Positions 52,533-62,143 of a stretch of DNA of 64,000 bases are shown piece after piece; the stretch's first letter is position 1, and each line of letters begins with the position of its first letter. The stretch is from BOG-1184 sp049514575 (GTDB lineage: Bacteria; Fibrobacterota; Chitinivibrionia; Chitinivibrionales; Chitinispirillaceae): assembly GCA_049514575.1 (NCBI GenBank), contig JBEKUX010000009.1:54711-118710 (forward strand). The letters run 5' to 3'. The notes below the pieces were generated by a model. The model was not told the DNA's origin, did not search any database, and saw nothing but the letters and a program-made list of their open reading frames with translations. A program made the position numbers and the translations under genes.

Positions 52533-53261
52533 ATGCAAACATATCCCAGCAACCGTGTCGCTCTTGCGCTCGATAACGTGTCCTCTTTGCAGGCATTGTC
52601 TAAGCTTGTACTCGCAACCGCTCCCTGGATTGCCGTATATAAAATCGGCCTTGAACAGTTTACCCGTTTCGGTCCAACGGTTCTTGGTATTATCAGAGGA
52701 AAAAAAAGAAAAATATTTTTAGACCTTAAGTTCCATGACATTCCCAACACCGTAGGGAAAGCCGTTGAATCGGCATGCGCTCTTGATATTGATTACCTCA
52801 CCATTCACACGCTCGGCGGAATCCCTATGATGCGTGCTGCAAAAGCGGCTGCGAACGCTTCCAGCCGAAAAAAAACAGGGAAACAGGTAAAAATTATAGG
52901 CGTTACGCTTCTCACCAGTATTGACAAGGATTGTCTGCAGAAAGAACTTGCTATAACGGTTAATATGTCCGATTATATCTGTCACCTTGCATTACTTGCG
53001 GTCAAAGCCGGTCTCGACGGCATTGTGTGCTCTGCTGCCGATCTCCCTGTCGTAAAACCCCTCCTGCCGCCAGATTTTGAAATAATTACACCCGGGATAA
53101 GGTCGGTTGGAATGGCTGCCAATGACCAGAAGCGTACCGCCACCCCGAAAGCGGCAGTAATAAACGGCGCAACCCTTCTCGTGCTTGGAAGAGCCGTAAC
53201 TGGGGCTGAAAATCCTGAAAAGGCGGCGGAAGATATAGTTAAAGAGATTTCTGATATCTAG
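52533..53261 (+). CDS. pyrF: Orotidine-5'-phosphate decarboxylase
   Basis: 242 residues. Last step of UMP synthesis. The catalytic tetrad pattern D-x-K-x-x-D is Asp64, Lys66 and Asp69 in FLDLKFHDIPNTV, and the substrate-binding start ALALDN (Asp14) and Lys38 are in place. Later PGIRSVGMAANDQKRTATP near residue 186-204 fits the phosphate gripper region. TGCTATTTTTATCACTATG lies directly at the ATG, so the leader may be very short. Its neighbours are unrelated. Confidence 0.95.
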   Translation: MQTYPSNRVALALDNVSSLQALSKLVLATAPWIAVYKIGLEQFTRFGPTVLGIIRGKKRKIFLDLKFHDIPNTVGKAVESACALDIDYLTIHTLGGIPMMRAAKAAANASSRKKTGKQVKIIGVTLLTSIDKDCLQKELAITVNMSDYICHLALLAVKAGLDGIVCSAADLPVVKPLLPPDFEIITPGIRSVGMAANDQKRTATPKAAVINGATLLVLGRAVTGAENPEKAAEDIVKEISDI

Positions 53262-53308
53262 TTACTATTTATTGATTATTTCTTTATATTCTCGGGGCAA
53301 ACACTTTT

Positions 53309-54415
53309 GTGCAACAAACCCAAAATAACCTTACGCTACAAAAAATTTTAATTCGAAGAAAAGCAGCATTAGGAGATGTCCTTCTTGCGACTTCTGTGCT
53401 CCAGCCTCTTAAAAACCGTTTTCCTGATTTCGACATAGATTTTGCTACTGATTTTCCAGAAATTCTTGAAAAAAATAAGTTTATTAAAAATATTCTTCCT
53501 ACTACCGTACCTGATACAGGATACGCGAACATTTATAATCTTGATTTAGCATATGAGCTTCGACCTCATTGCAGTATTTTAGAGTCTTATGCTGCAGTTA
53601 TAGGAATTCCGATAACAGACTTACGTCTCAGCGTGGATATCCCTGATATGGCAAAACAACAAGCAACACAATTGCTCAATTCAAGAGGAATACTTAACAA
53701 TACGCCCCTTATTGCACTGCAGACTGCAGCCAGTTTCTGGGTTAAAAACTGGCCAATCAATGCCTATCAAAAGGTCACCGATGATCTACGTTCCCAACTG
53801 GGGGTTCAGCCATTGGTACTAGGGTCGCTATCCGATCCTATCCTTGAGGGTTCCATTGATCTTCGGGGAGCTACGGACATCATGACGAGTATTGCGATTC
53901 TCTACCGATGCTGTGCTTTTATTGGCGTCGATTCGTTTTTGCTCCATTGTGCAAAAATTATTGGTATCCCCGTCGCTGCTTTTTTCGGGCATTCTGATCC
54001 GAACCTTCGTATTATAATCGGAACAAAAGATCTGATCTTCACCTCTGATATTGAATGCAGATTCTGCCATCACCGATTGAAACCACCGGCGATCACAACA
54101 ATTTGCAGAAAACAAAATGTTTTGTTACAGATAATGGATACCTTATTTCAAAAACTTCAGCAGTTTTACTATTTTAACTATAGTCGATTATTGACGCGAA
54201 TGATCAACTTTTTTTGGCATCTTATTGAATGGAGAGAAAAAGGGAAAGTAATTGCTCCCTGTATGAAAAGAATCACACCCGAATGTGTGTCACCTAAGAT
54301 TATCCGATGGTTGCGGGATATTATTTCCCATTCTGAACGAAATCCACTTGGACAAAGCGATCCCGCATCATATGATATTATTAATGCAGTTATTCAGGAT
54401 AACGGCCACAAATGA
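53309..54415 (+). CDS. Glycosyltransferase family 9 (heptosyltransferase-like)
   Basis: 368 residues from GTG 53309. ILIRRKAALGDVLLATSVLQPLKNRFPDFDIDFATD near the N-terminus is the family 9 pattern, and the C-terminal nucleotide-sugar-binding half has GVQPLVLGSL and CCAFIGVDSFLLHCAKIIGIPVAAFFGHSDP near 205-235. These enzymes transfer heptose or hexose to the LPS core or related glycans. It overlaps the flippase gene by ATGA, so the two act together in glycan synthesis. Lower GC than the left half of the window. Confidence 0.87.
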   Translation: MQQTQNNLTLQKILIRRKAALGDVLLATSVLQPLKNRFPDFDIDFATDFPEILEKNKFIKNILPTTVPDTGYANIYNLDLAYELRPHCSILESYAAVIGIPITDLRLSVDIPDMAKQQATQLLNSRGILNNTPLIALQTAASFWVKNWPINAYQKVTDDLRSQLGVQPLVLGSLSDPILEGSIDLRGATDIMTSIAILYRCCAFIGVDSFLLHCAKIIGIPVAAFFGHSDPNLRIIIGTKDLIFTSDIECRFCHHRLKPPAITTICRKQNVLLQIMDTLFQKLQQFYYFNYSRLLTRMINFFWHLIEWREKGKVIAPCMKRITPECVSPKIIRWLRDIISHSERNPLGQSDPASYDIINAVIQDNGHK

Positions 54416-55683
54416 TTGAAGGCCTCGCAAAGAAACCTCGTTTAATAACCAATTTTTTCTCTCTATCGGCGGTTCAGGCAGCTACTTATATCGTTCCTCT
54501 TGTTACTGTCCCCTATCTTTTAAGAACTATAGGGACAGAGAAATACGGACTTCTTGCATTTGCGGGTTCTTTTGCCGCATACTTTCAGGTAATATCTGAT
54601 TATGGATTCAATCTCACGGGAGTCAGAGATGTTTCTCAAAATCGCCATGACGATGATGCCTTATCTCGAATACTTTCTGAAATTCTAAGTGCCAAGCTTT
54701 TTCTGTTACTCATTTCAATATTTCTTGCTGTCCCAATAATTCATTTTGTTCCACGACTTCATGTCGATGCATGTGTTTATTATTGGGCATGCATCGGTAC
54801 GGTCGGAAACAGTTTTTTCCCTGTTTGGTTTTTTCAGGGAATTGAAAAAATGGCCATTTTGGCTACCTTAAATATTGCATCAAGAATTGTCTATCTATTG
54901 TTGATGTTTGTTTTTATAAAAAAGCCAGAAGACTTCATTGTTCTTCTATATATTACCGCTATCTGCTCGTGGGCTATTACTGTAATTGGGATAATGCTGG
55001 TGGTTCAAAAGGTCCCTATTCGAATTTCCCTTAGAAACGCAATATCTGTCTTGCGGTCTGGATTCGGAATATTCACGTCACAACTCTGGGCCGCCATTCT
55101 TGCTTCGTCAAATACGTTTGCATTAGGGTTATTTTCTAGCAATAAGGATGTCGGGGTCTACGCTGTCGCTGAAAAAATTTCAAAAGCTGCGATCTGTCTG
55201 GGCATTCCTTTATGTTCGGCAATATACCCGCGTTCAGGCATTCTTTTCAAGCAATCAGAAAAAACCGCCTATCTCTTCCTCAGAAAAGTTATGCTCTGGG
55301 GTGGAATATATATGGCGTCAGTCAGTATTTTACTCTTCGTATTTGCCAACATTGTGACTACTCTCGTTGTAGGTAATCACGTGCCCGATATTGCCGTACT
55401 TATCCGTGTGCTTTCTATTTTGCCTTTTACGGTGTTTATTGACAACATTTATGGCAGACAAATACTTCTCAACATTGGTCACGAAAAACAGGTTGTGCGT
55501 ATAATTGGAATTTCTGCCGCAGTAACGGTTTTATTGCTTTTATCCTTAGTGCCATCGTTTGGATCTGCTGGCGCGGCGCTTTCCTATCTTTTCTCAGAAC
55601 TGTTAGTTCTCGTGTTAATGGGGGGTGCACTCTGGCGAATTGGTGTTTCACCATTTCTTACTTTCCGAATTCTTAAAAAATAA
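54412..55683 (+). CDS. Polysaccharide flippase (Wzx/MATE-like)
   Basis: 423 residues with about 12 hydrophobic segments. The N-terminal NFFSLSAVQAATYIVPLVTVPYLLRTIGTEKYGLLAFAGSFAAYFQVISDYGFNLTGVRDVS is typical Wzx (key parts PLVTVPYLLRTIG near 29-41 and DYGFNLTGVRD near 63-73). It would flip lipid-linked oligosaccharide across the membrane. Coupled to the family 9 glycosyltransferase by a four-base overlap. No polymerase is present nearby. Confidence 0.9.
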   Translation: MIEGLAKKPRLITNFFSLSAVQAATYIVPLVTVPYLLRTIGTEKYGLLAFAGSFAAYFQVISDYGFNLTGVRDVSQNRHDDDALSRILSEILSAKLFLLLISIFLAVPIIHFVPRLHVDACVYYWACIGTVGNSFFPVWFFQGIEKMAILATLNIASRIVYLLLMFVFIKKPEDFIVLLYITAICSWAITVIGIMLVVQKVPIRISLRNAISVLRSGFGIFTSQLWAAILASSNTFALGLFSSNKDVGVYAVAEKISKAAICLGIPLCSAIYPRSGILFKQSEKTAYLFLRKVMLWGGIYMASVSILLFVFANIVTTLVVGNHVPDIAVLIRVLSILPFTVFIDNIYGRQILLNIGHEKQVVRIIGISAAVTVLLLLSLVPSFGSAGAALSYLFSELLVLVLMGGALWRIGVSPFLTFRILKK

Positions 55684-55898
55684 AAAACATTATTCTCTGA
55701 CATTATTCAGTAACCGATCCGGGTTTATTTATAAGCAATATTTGTAACGGTTTTAGGCCGATTTTACCAAAAAATTTCTGCTTCACTTCTGCAATATAGG
55801 CGTGTGACGGTAATAATGGGTCGGCAATAAAAACATCTGTTTGTTTATAAAAAAAATGAAGAAAGATTACTAGGAATTGATATCTACATGCGTGTATC

Positions 55899-56486
55899 TT
55901 ACGATTTATCAAACTGCTGAATGCCATCAAAAAAATATTGTGCGCCAGAAACAATGGTAAGACTTGTTGCTGTCCACAAGATCCATGTAAATGGCCGTTC
56001 GGGAAGATTGAGCAGCGCCCATAGAATTATAAATGACTGAAAAAAGGTAGTGGCTTTTCCAAAAAGACGCGGATGAACTATAACCGATCCAGAGATAAAA
56101 TGAATCAGTAAAGCTCCTGCTACAAGCATTATGTCCCTGCAAATTACCAGCCAGACAAACCATATCGGCAGATGTATTTGATACGAATTTTCTGATGCAT
56201 ACGAAATCAATATCAGTGCGGAAAGAAGTAGTGCTTTGTCAGCCAGAGGATCGAGAATAGTGCCAAGACGTGTAATTTGGTTTCGAGACCTAGCAATATA
56301 CCCATCAATAGCATCTGACAGAAAAGTCACGATAAACACTATTGATGCGGCAATCCGTAAAAAATCATTGTCCTCTCCGCGTAGGACGCTTTTATCATAA
56401 TACAACAAAAGCAACACGAAAAAAGGGATACAGAAAATACGCCCGATGGTAATTCTATTCGCAATAGAAAGAGATATTCGATTCAT
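55899..56486 (-). CDS. pgsA: CDP-alcohol phosphatidyltransferase (phosphatidylglycerophosphate synthase type)
   Basis: 195 residues from the ATG at 56486, whose ATGA overlaps the bactofilin stop. The catalytic motif D-x2-DG-x2-AR-x8-G-x3-D-x3-D is perfect: Asp58, Asp61-Gly62, Ala65-Arg66, Gly75, Asp79, Asp83. Other hydrophobic segments fit a polytopic membrane enzyme. The sequence alone cannot separate PgsA from other CDP-alcohol enzymes, but PgsA is the commonest in this context. It closes the ori-proximal block; 215 gene-free bases follow. Confidence 0.85.
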   Translation of the reverse strand: MNRISLSIANRITIGRIFCIPFFVLLLLYYDKSVLRGEDNDFLRIAASIVFIVTFLSDAIDGYIARSRNQITRLGTILDPLADKALLLSALILISYASENSYQIHLPIWFVWLVICRDIMLVAGALLIHFISGSVIVHPRLFGKATTFFQSFIILWALLNLPERPFTWILWTATSLTIVSGAQYFFDGIQQFDKS

Positions 56487-56830
56487 TGGTTGGAAATTTC
56501 TTTCATTGAACATTTTCCGTGAAACAACGCTCCTTCGTTTATCACTAAATCCTTTGTTTGAAGATCGCCAATGAATGAGGCGTGTGATTCAAGTTCAATG
56601 CGTTCAGTCGCAATTATATTTCCGCTTACCTTACCACCGATAATTATACTTTTTGCTTTGATCTCTGCCTCTACTATACCGGCGTTCCCAATAGTTAATA
56701 TTTCTGAAGCCTCTATTTTCCCCTTGAAAGCGCCATCTATCCTCATCCCATGAGGAATAGTAACTGTTCCTTCGAAAGCGGCCCCTTCTCCTATCATCGT
56801 GTAAAAACCTTTTTCTGTTTTTTTATCCAT
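56483..56830 (-). CDS. Bactofilin
   Basis: 115 residues from ATG 56830, with AAGGAG 8 nt upstream. The beta-helical core is visible in GEGAAFEGTVTIPHGMRIDGAFKGKIEASEILTIGNAGIVEAEIKAKSIIIGGKVSGNIIATERIELESHASFIGDLQTKDLVINEGALFHGKCSM, recognised by its G-x-I-x-A/G periodic turns (about residues 14-108). Bactofilins polymerise into membrane-associated scaffolds. It lies just downstream of the M23 peptidase gene, an arrangement known in other bacteria where bactofilin localises peptidoglycan hydrolases for cell shape. Confidence 0.93.
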   Translation of the reverse strand: MDKKTEKGFYTMIGEGAAFEGTVTIPHGMRIDGAFKGKIEASEILTIGNAGIVEAEIKAKSIIIGGKVSGNIIATERIELESHASFIGDLQTKDLVINEGALFHGKCSMKEISNQ

Positions 56831-56849
56831 AAAAAACTCCTTGGTTGGA

Positions 56850-57725
56850 TTATTTTTTCTCTGCAGGTATAAGTTCCAGTGGATTGATATTCTTCCCATT
56901 TTTAATTACTTCATAATGAAGGTGCGGTGCCGTTGAATGTCCGGTGTTTCCAACAAGTGCAATCGTCTGACCGCGCTCAACTTTTTCATCCTTGACAATA
57001 AAAACTTTCGCACAATGCCCATAACGGGTAACGAACCCTTTGTCGTGTTTGATAACAATCAGGTTTCCATAATATTGGTCCATTTCAACCTTTAAAACCG
57101 TTCCGGCAGCAGGGGCCTTAATTATCACTCCCTCGGCAGCAGCAATATCGATCCCCGGGTGGGCGACAATACCATGAGAGGTATCATCAATAAACTGCTG
57201 GGTTATCCATCCTTCGACTGGCAGCATTGTCGGTATCGACTCCCTATAAAGGTTTGTTGCCTCTCCTCTCGCAGGGTTTCTATTAATATCTTTCAAAATA
57301 TTATCTTTTTCTGCTATGTTTCGATTGCTGTAGACCATCTCACCGGTATCTGCCGTATTCTCATGAACTCTCGCTTCACTTGTTTTTACGGGTACCTTTG
57401 CTTTTTCCGGTATTGTCGATAGCAAGGATAGATTTTCCAGATACGTTGCGAAAGTATCGACCCGTCCTATTTTTTGGCACATAAGTCGAAGCTGTTTATT
57501 GTCTTTTGTCAATGTTTCGTTTTCGTTTCGAATTGCATAAAAATAGTGGAGCTTTTTTGCCGCTTCCGCAGATTTAAACATTAATAGAATGGCGGCAATC
57601 ACGAGCGTTCCTAAAAACGCAAAACCCAGTATCAGTATTGTTCTTGACAAACAAATAGAATACGCTTTCTCTCCCTTCCGATCGGGGATAATCATTATCG
57701 TATAGGTTGGCTCGTTTCTGCTCAC
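56850..57725 (-). CDS. M23 family metallopeptidase (LytM-like)
   Basis: 291 residues. A cytoplasmic N-terminus, a membrane helix (about 29-50), a helical region, then the M23 domain with zinc ligands His189 and Asp193 (HPGIDIA) and His270 (HLHYEV), with His268 also in place. GNTGHSTAPHLHYE is the family hallmark. It cleaves peptidoglycan cross-links or stem peptides. All catalytic residues are intact, so the enzyme is likely active. Downstream is bactofilin, upstream parB, all on one strand with small gaps. Confidence 0.92.
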   Translation of the reverse strand: MSRNEPTYTIMIIPDRKGEKAYSICLSRTILILGFAFLGTLVIAAILLMFKSAEAAKKLHYFYAIRNENETLTKDNKQLRLMCQKIGRVDTFATYLENLSLLSTIPEKAKVPVKTSEARVHENTADTGEMVYSNRNIAEKDNILKDINRNPARGEATNLYRESIPTMLPVEGWITQQFIDDTSHGIVAHPGIDIAAAEGVIIKAPAAGTVLKVEMDQYYGNLIVIKHDKGFVTRYGHCAKVFIVKDEKVERGQTIALVGNTGHSTAPHLHYEVIKNGKNINPLELIPAEKK

Positions 57726-57738
57726 TGCTGATCGCCTT

Positions 57739-58629
57739 CTATTTCGTTTCCACGAGCAAGAGATCGAAAATCCGTACCAGATCCTTTTCAGAGTAATATT
57801 CTATTTCAACCTTTCCCTGTTGTTCTGTTGTAGGTTTTATGGTAACGGCGGTCCCGAGTTTATACTGGAGACGGTTAATAGCTTCGGTAACATTAGGATC
57901 AAGATTTGTTGTGGCAGTCTCTTTTTTATGCTTCCCCTTTTTTCCTCGGATTAGTTTTTGTACTTTTTTTTCCACTTCCCGGACCGACAGGTCTTCTTCC
58001 ACAATTTTTTTCGCAAGTTCAATACGCATTTTATCGTCTTCGATGGCAAGTAAAGCCCGGGCATGGCCCATGGAGAGCATATTTTTTCTCACCATCAGTT
58101 GAATCTCTTGCTGAAGCGTTCGAAGCCGAAGGGTGTTTGTAATGGCGGTACGACTTTTCCCCATCTGCTTTGAAAGTGCTTCGTGGGTATAGTTGTATTC
58201 AGTAATAAGCTTCTGATAAGCATCGGCTTTATCTATTTCGTTCAAGTCCTCCCGCTGGATATTTTCAACAAGTGCAATTTCCATCATTTCTCGATCAGAT
58301 AATTTTTGTTTGATAAGACAGGGAATTTTATCTCTACCGAGAACCTGCAATGCTCTGAACCGTCGTTCACCGGAAATAATTTCAAATTCATTGTTTCCTT
58401 TTTGACGAACAAGTATGGGCTGCAACAAGCCCTGAACGCTGATGCTTTCGGCAAGACCCTTTATTTCTTCGTTATTAATTTCGGCTCGTGGCTGGTATGG
58501 ATTGGGCCTGATTGCCGCGCAATCGATATCCACGATTTCATGCTCGTCCGCAGTTCCTTCTTGCGGTGTAACCGGTATTAAAGCGGAGAGTCCCCTTCCG
58601 AGCACCCTTCGCGGAACTTTTTTATTCAT
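57739..58629 (-). CDS. parB: Chromosome-partitioning protein ParB
   Basis: 296 residues. RVLGRGLSALIP near residue 8-19 is the ParA-interacting tail. The CTPase/parS domain begins IRPNPYQPR (about 42-50) with ISGERRFRALQVLGRDKIPCLI (about 84-105), followed by an HTH region (ALSKQMGKSRTAITNTLRL, about 152-170). It spreads on DNA from parS sites, of which one perfect copy is in this window. It overlaps parA by 8 nt. Confidence 0.94.
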   Translation of the reverse strand: MNKKVPRRVLGRGLSALIPVTPQEGTADEHEIVDIDCAAIRPNPYQPRAEINNEEIKGLAESISVQGLLQPILVRQKGNNEFEIISGERRFRALQVLGRDKIPCLIKQKLSDREMMEIALVENIQREDLNEIDKADAYQKLITEYNYTHEALSKQMGKSRTAITNTLRLRTLQQEIQLMVRKNMLSMGHARALLAIEDDKMRIELAKKIVEEDLSVREVEKKVQKLIRGKKGKHKKETATTNLDPNVTEAINRLQYKLGTAVTIKPTTEQQGKVEIEYYSEKDLVRIFDLLLVETK

Positions 58630-59404
58630 GCTGCATTATTTCCTTTGTTAAGTTTAAATAACTATCAGCTCCGGACGACATAATATCATAAAGAATGATT
58701 GGTTTCCCGAACGAAGGCGCCTCACTGAGCTTAACATTGCGGTTTATCACTGTTTTAAATACCTTCCCCTTGAAATAAGAACGAACGTCTTCCGCCACCT
58801 GTTTCGATAAATTCAACCTGTTGTCATACATGGTGAGAAGCGCACCTTCAATCATAAGTTTTTTATTGAGACTTTTCTGGACAAGCCGAATTGTATTGAG
58901 AAGTTCCGCAAGACCTTCAAGCGCATAATACTCACATTGAATTGGTATAAGGACGGAATCTGCAGCCGTTAGAATATTGATTGTCAATATTCCAAGCGAT
59001 GGCGGTGCATCAATTAAAAGGAAGTCATATTTTGCTCTGACTGTTTCTAATGCATTATCCAGTTGCCGTTCCCTTGCTATGGTATTGACCATCTCTATTT
59101 CTGCTGCCGCAAGATCCGGAGAAGCCGGGGCGATATCAAGAAACCGTATCGAATCACATGAAAAAATAATGTCGTCAATAGTTACCGGAGAATTATCTTT
59201 TAATCGGTGAGTTAATACATCATAAATAGTAAACTCGAGTTCATTTTTATCTATTCCCAGTCCAATTGTTGTGTTTGACTGGGGGTCCATATCGATAATA
59301 AGTGTTTTCTTTTCTGCAGCAGCAAGGCAGGCGGCTAAATTAATCGCTGTGGTTGTTTTTCCCACCCCACCCTTTTGATTACATACGGCAATCACTTTTC
59401 CCAC
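58622..59404 (-). CDS. parA: Chromosome-partitioning ATPase ParA
   Basis: 260 residues from GTG 59404 with an AAAGAGGC upstream. The deviant Walker A is KGGVGKT at 11-17, DMDPQSNTTIGLG is at about 38-50, and LLIDAPPSLGILT is near 129-141, all typical of chromosomal ParA/Soj. A 162-base gap separates it from rsmG upstream, with one DnaA-box-like nonamer (TTATTCACA, 59428-59436). It works with ParB for origin segregation. Confidence 0.95.
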   Translation of the reverse strand: MGKVIAVCNQKGGVGKTTTAINLAACLAAAEKKTLIIDMDPQSNTTIGLGIDKNELEFTIYDVLTHRLKDNSPVTIDDIIFSCDSIRFLDIAPASPDLAAAEIEMVNTIARERQLDNALETVRAKYDFLLIDAPPSLGILTINILTAADSVLIPIQCEYYALEGLAELLNTIRLVQKSLNKKLMIEGALLTMYDNRLNLSKQVAEDVRSYFKGKVFKTVINRNVKLSEAPSFGKPIILYDIMSSGADSYLNLTKEIMQHE

Positions 59405-59566
59405 TCAAAGCCTCTTTTCCCACCATTTTATTCACAAGTTGTCAACATCTGTTCGGCACTTGGCCGTGCCTTTTATTTTGCATTTATTCAACGAGTTACA
59501 TGATTGTTAATTACTTGTTTTGATTTTTCTATACCCTTAACACTCTCTAACGGGTGGGTAATATAC

Positions 59567-60253
59567 TTATTTATATATCTCAAGCGACACAAGATTCAGC
59601 CCCATGATCTGATTTCCCAGATCATATTCAGCAATTTCGCTGATTTTAACACCGGCCTTTTCTTTGTTGGAGGTAATCAATTCGAGTTCAGAAGCAAAAT
59701 TTTTCGTTTTAAATGTATAAAGATGTCCATCCGAAGCAAGAAATGGTTTGCTTATCTGTGATAGTGTCGGCAAAGATCCGACCCCTCTGCTTATTATATA
59801 GTCAAAACCTTTTTCTGGTTTTGACATTTTTTCAATTCTTCCGTTAAAAATGGTTACATTATCTAAAAGCAGTTCTTTTTTTACTTCCTTAAGGTATGCG
59901 GCTTTCTTCCTGTTTGATTCCGCAAGAATCATTGTCAGATCCGGTCTGAAAATCCGAATCGGAATTGCAGGAAATCCACCGCCGGAACCAATATCAAGAA
60001 TTGTTGCATTTTTTTTAAACCCAAAAAGCAATAACGGCTGTAATGAGTCGCAAAAGTGGCGTAAAAAAAGGTTCTCTTCATCGCCTTTTGAAATAAGGCC
60101 GGCAACTTTATTCCATTTCAACAAGAGACATATAAACGATAAAATATACTCCCGTTGATTCATGTCAGGAGTAAGACCAAGTCTCTCCAGCTCCTTTAAT
60201 TCGTAGCAGGCTTTGGCTCGATTTAAAAAAGCTTTTAGTGTTTTGTTCATCAT
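59567..60253 (-). CDS. rsmG: 16S rRNA (guanine-527-N7) methyltransferase RsmG
   Basis: 228 residues. It methylates G527 of 16S rRNA with SAM. Motif I is ATILDIGSGGGFPAIPIRIFRPDL (about 85-108), followed by LAESNRKKAAYLKEV and IISRGVGSLPTL, all family hallmarks. The start MMNKTLK follows the mnmG stop by 6 nt. Neighbours mnmG-rsmG-parA-parB give the classic origin-proximal order. Confidence 0.94.
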   Translation of the reverse strand: MMNKTLKAFLNRAKACYELKELERLGLTPDMNQREYILSFICLLLKWNKVAGLISKGDEENLFLRHFCDSLQPLLLFGFKKNATILDIGSGGGFPAIPIRIFRPDLTMILAESNRKKAAYLKEVKKELLLDNVTIFNGRIEKMSKPEKGFDYIISRGVGSLPTLSQISKPFLASDGHLYTFKTKNFASELELITSNKEKAGVKISEIAEYDLGNQIMGLNLVSLEIYK

Positions 60254-60259
60254 AGTATC

Positions 60260-62140
60260 CTATTCTGTTGTTTTTTTTGTATCACGTGAAACGCCTCTTT
60301 TCAATAGATGTTTTTTGAGGTGCATATAAAGAAGCAAAACATCAGCCGGGGTTACCCCGGGAATCATCATGGCCCGTCCAATCGTGTTGGGCTGCTCAGC
60401 TTTTAACTTAAATAACGACTCTGCAGAAAAATTTTTAATTTTATGATAATCAAAATCCTCTGGGATTCTTGTCTTTTCTAATTGAATTATTTTTTCAACC
60501 TCTTCATTCTCTTTGACAATAAAACCGTGGTATTTGATATCAGCTTCTATTGCCAGCCGGTTTTCCCTGTTTTCCGGTATTGGAAGCCTACAACATTGAA
60601 TTATTTGCTCTAATTTGACAGTAGGTCGCTTTAATAGATCAGACGCCTTAACGGGATGTTCAATTTTTTCACCGAAGAGTTCTACCCACCTTTTCGGTTC
60701 TACCTTTGTAGATTTCAGTAATTCTTTCGATTTGATTCGAGAATCCCATTCTCGCTGTCGTTGTTCATAAATTTTCCGATCAATAAGTCCTAACCTGAAT
60801 GCTATTGGCATAAGCCGTTCGTCACAATTATCCTGACGAAGCTTTAACCTATGTTCCGCCCTCGAGGTAAACATTCTATAGGGTTCCTCTGTTCCTCGTG
60901 TTGTTAGATCATCAATTAATACCCCGATATATGATGATTCCCGTTTTAGAAGTAATTCCTCTTCACCATAGATACTTTGTGCCGCATTTATCCCGGCGAT
61001 CAATCCCTGGCATGCTGCTTCTTCGTATCCTGAGGTTCCATTAATCTGTCCGGCAAAATATAGATTTCTTATTATTTTGGATTCTAATGTGCTATGTAAT
61101 TGCACCGGTTGAAAATATGAATATTCTATTCCGTAACCTGGTCGCAGAATTCTCGCATTTTCAAGACCATCAACACTTTGTACCATTTTAAGCTGAACAT
61201 CAAATGGAAGCGATGTTGAAAGTCCATTAATATAAATCTCTTTGCTGTTGATGCTTTCAGGTTCTAAAAATAATGTATGGCCATCTCTATCTCCAAATCG
61301 AACTACTTTATCTTCAATAGAGGGACAGTACCTAGGACCAATACTTTTTATTTTTCCAGTATAGAGTGGTGATCGATCAAGGTTGTCCTTAATAATTTGA
61401 TGGGTTTTTTTATTGCTTTTACCTATCCAGCAAACAACTTTATTTTTCACCGGTTCAGAAGTAGAAAATGAAAACGGCCATGGGTCATTATCGCCGGATT
61501 GGCTAGTAAGTACATCAAAATTAACGGTTCGACTATCTACTCTTGGTGAGGTTCCGGTTTTTAACCTTCCGCTTTTTATTCCACCCGCAACAATAGATTC
61601 AGCTAAACCAAGAGATGGCGGTTCTCCTGCCCTTCCCGCACAAAATGATGTCATTCCGATATGGATAATACCATTTAAAAATGTTCCCATCGCGAGAATA
61701 ACGCGAAGAGCATTAATGATTTCCCCTGAATCCATCTCTATTCCGCAAACCGATTCTCTTTTTATAAGGATCTTTTTAACCATTCCCTGTAAAAGAAATA
61801 ATGTTTCGCTTTTTTCGAGTTCATTCCGAGCAAGAGTTCGATACTGGATCTTGTCTGCTTGAGCCCTATTTCCCCAAACTGCAGCACCCTTGCTCATATT
61901 TAGCATACGAAAATGAATTCCAGCCCTATCAATGAACTTGGCCATAAGTCCGCCAAGCGCATCGATTTCTCGAACTATGTTTCCTTTTGCAATACCTCCG
62001 ATTGACGGGTTACAGGACATCTGCCCGATAAGGTCAAGATTGTTTGTTACTAATAGGACGTTAAGGCGCTTTTTTGCAGCAATGTTTGCCGCCTCAATCC
62101 CCGCATGACCTCCACCCACCACAATTATATCAAAATTCAT
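60260..62140 (-). CDS. mnmG: tRNA uridine-5-carboxymethylaminomethyl enzyme MnmG
   Basis: 626 residues from the ATG at 62140, immediately preceding MNFDIIVVGGGHAGIEAA with the FAD-binding G-x-G-x-x-G. An in-frame upstream start (62188) would insert 16 residues, five of them encoded by parS, so I reject it. FNGIIHIG and the C-terminal IPGVTPADVLLLYMHLKK are also conserved. It forms a complex with MnmE for wobble-uridine modification. The frame ends with GVSRDTKKTTE, whose VSRDT codons form a parS-like site. Confidence 0.94.
   Translation of the reverse strand: MNFDIIVVGGGHAGIEAANIAAKKRLNVLLVTNNLDLIGQMSCNPSIGGIAKGNIVREIDALGGLMAKFIDRAGIHFRMLNMSKGAAVWGNRAQADKIQYRTLARNELEKSETLFLLQGMVKKILIKRESVCGIEMDSGEIINALRVILAMGTFLNGIIHIGMTSFCAGRAGEPPSLGLAESIVAGGIKSGRLKTGTSPRVDSRTVNFDVLTSQSGDNDPWPFSFSTSEPVKNKVVCWIGKSNKKTHQIIKDNLDRSPLYTGKIKSIGPRYCPSIEDKVVRFGDRDGHTLFLEPESINSKEIYINGLSTSLPFDVQLKMVQSVDGLENARILRPGYGIEYSYFQPVQLHSTLESKIIRNLYFAGQINGTSGYEEAACQGLIAGINAAQSIYGEEELLLKRESSYIGVLIDDLTTRGTEEPYRMFTSRAEHRLKLRQDNCDERLMPIAFRLGLIDRKIYEQRQREWDSRIKSKELLKSTKVEPKRWVELFGEKIEHPVKASDLLKRPTVKLEQIIQCCRLPIPENRENRLAIEADIKYHGFIVKENEEVEKIIQLEKTRIPEDFDYHKIKNFSAESLFKLKAEQPNTIGRAMMIPGVTPADVLLLYMHLKKHLLKRGVSRDTKKTTE
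60278..60293. promoter_or_regulatory. Near-match parS site inside the 3' end of mnmG
   Basis: TGTATCACGTGAAACG, 14 of 16 positions identical to the parS consensus TGTTTCACGTGAAACA. It lies within coding sequence for Val-Ser-Arg-Asp-Thr, so some identity could be coding constraint. ParB could bind it weakly. Confidence 0.5.
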
Positions 62141-62143
62141 AGA

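Noticed and set aside
55703..55898. A short minus-strand frame after pgsA whose end reads like protein (SHAYIAEVKQKFFGKIG)
   Set aside because: It begins inside pgsA in another frame and has no start of its own in the gap. It may be a decayed fragment, but I cannot support it as a gene.
59428..59436. Single DnaA-box-like nonamer TTATTCACA upstream of parA
   Set aside because: One near-match is expected by chance in AT-rich DNA and there is no cluster or AT-rich unwinding region, so I do not call an origin here.
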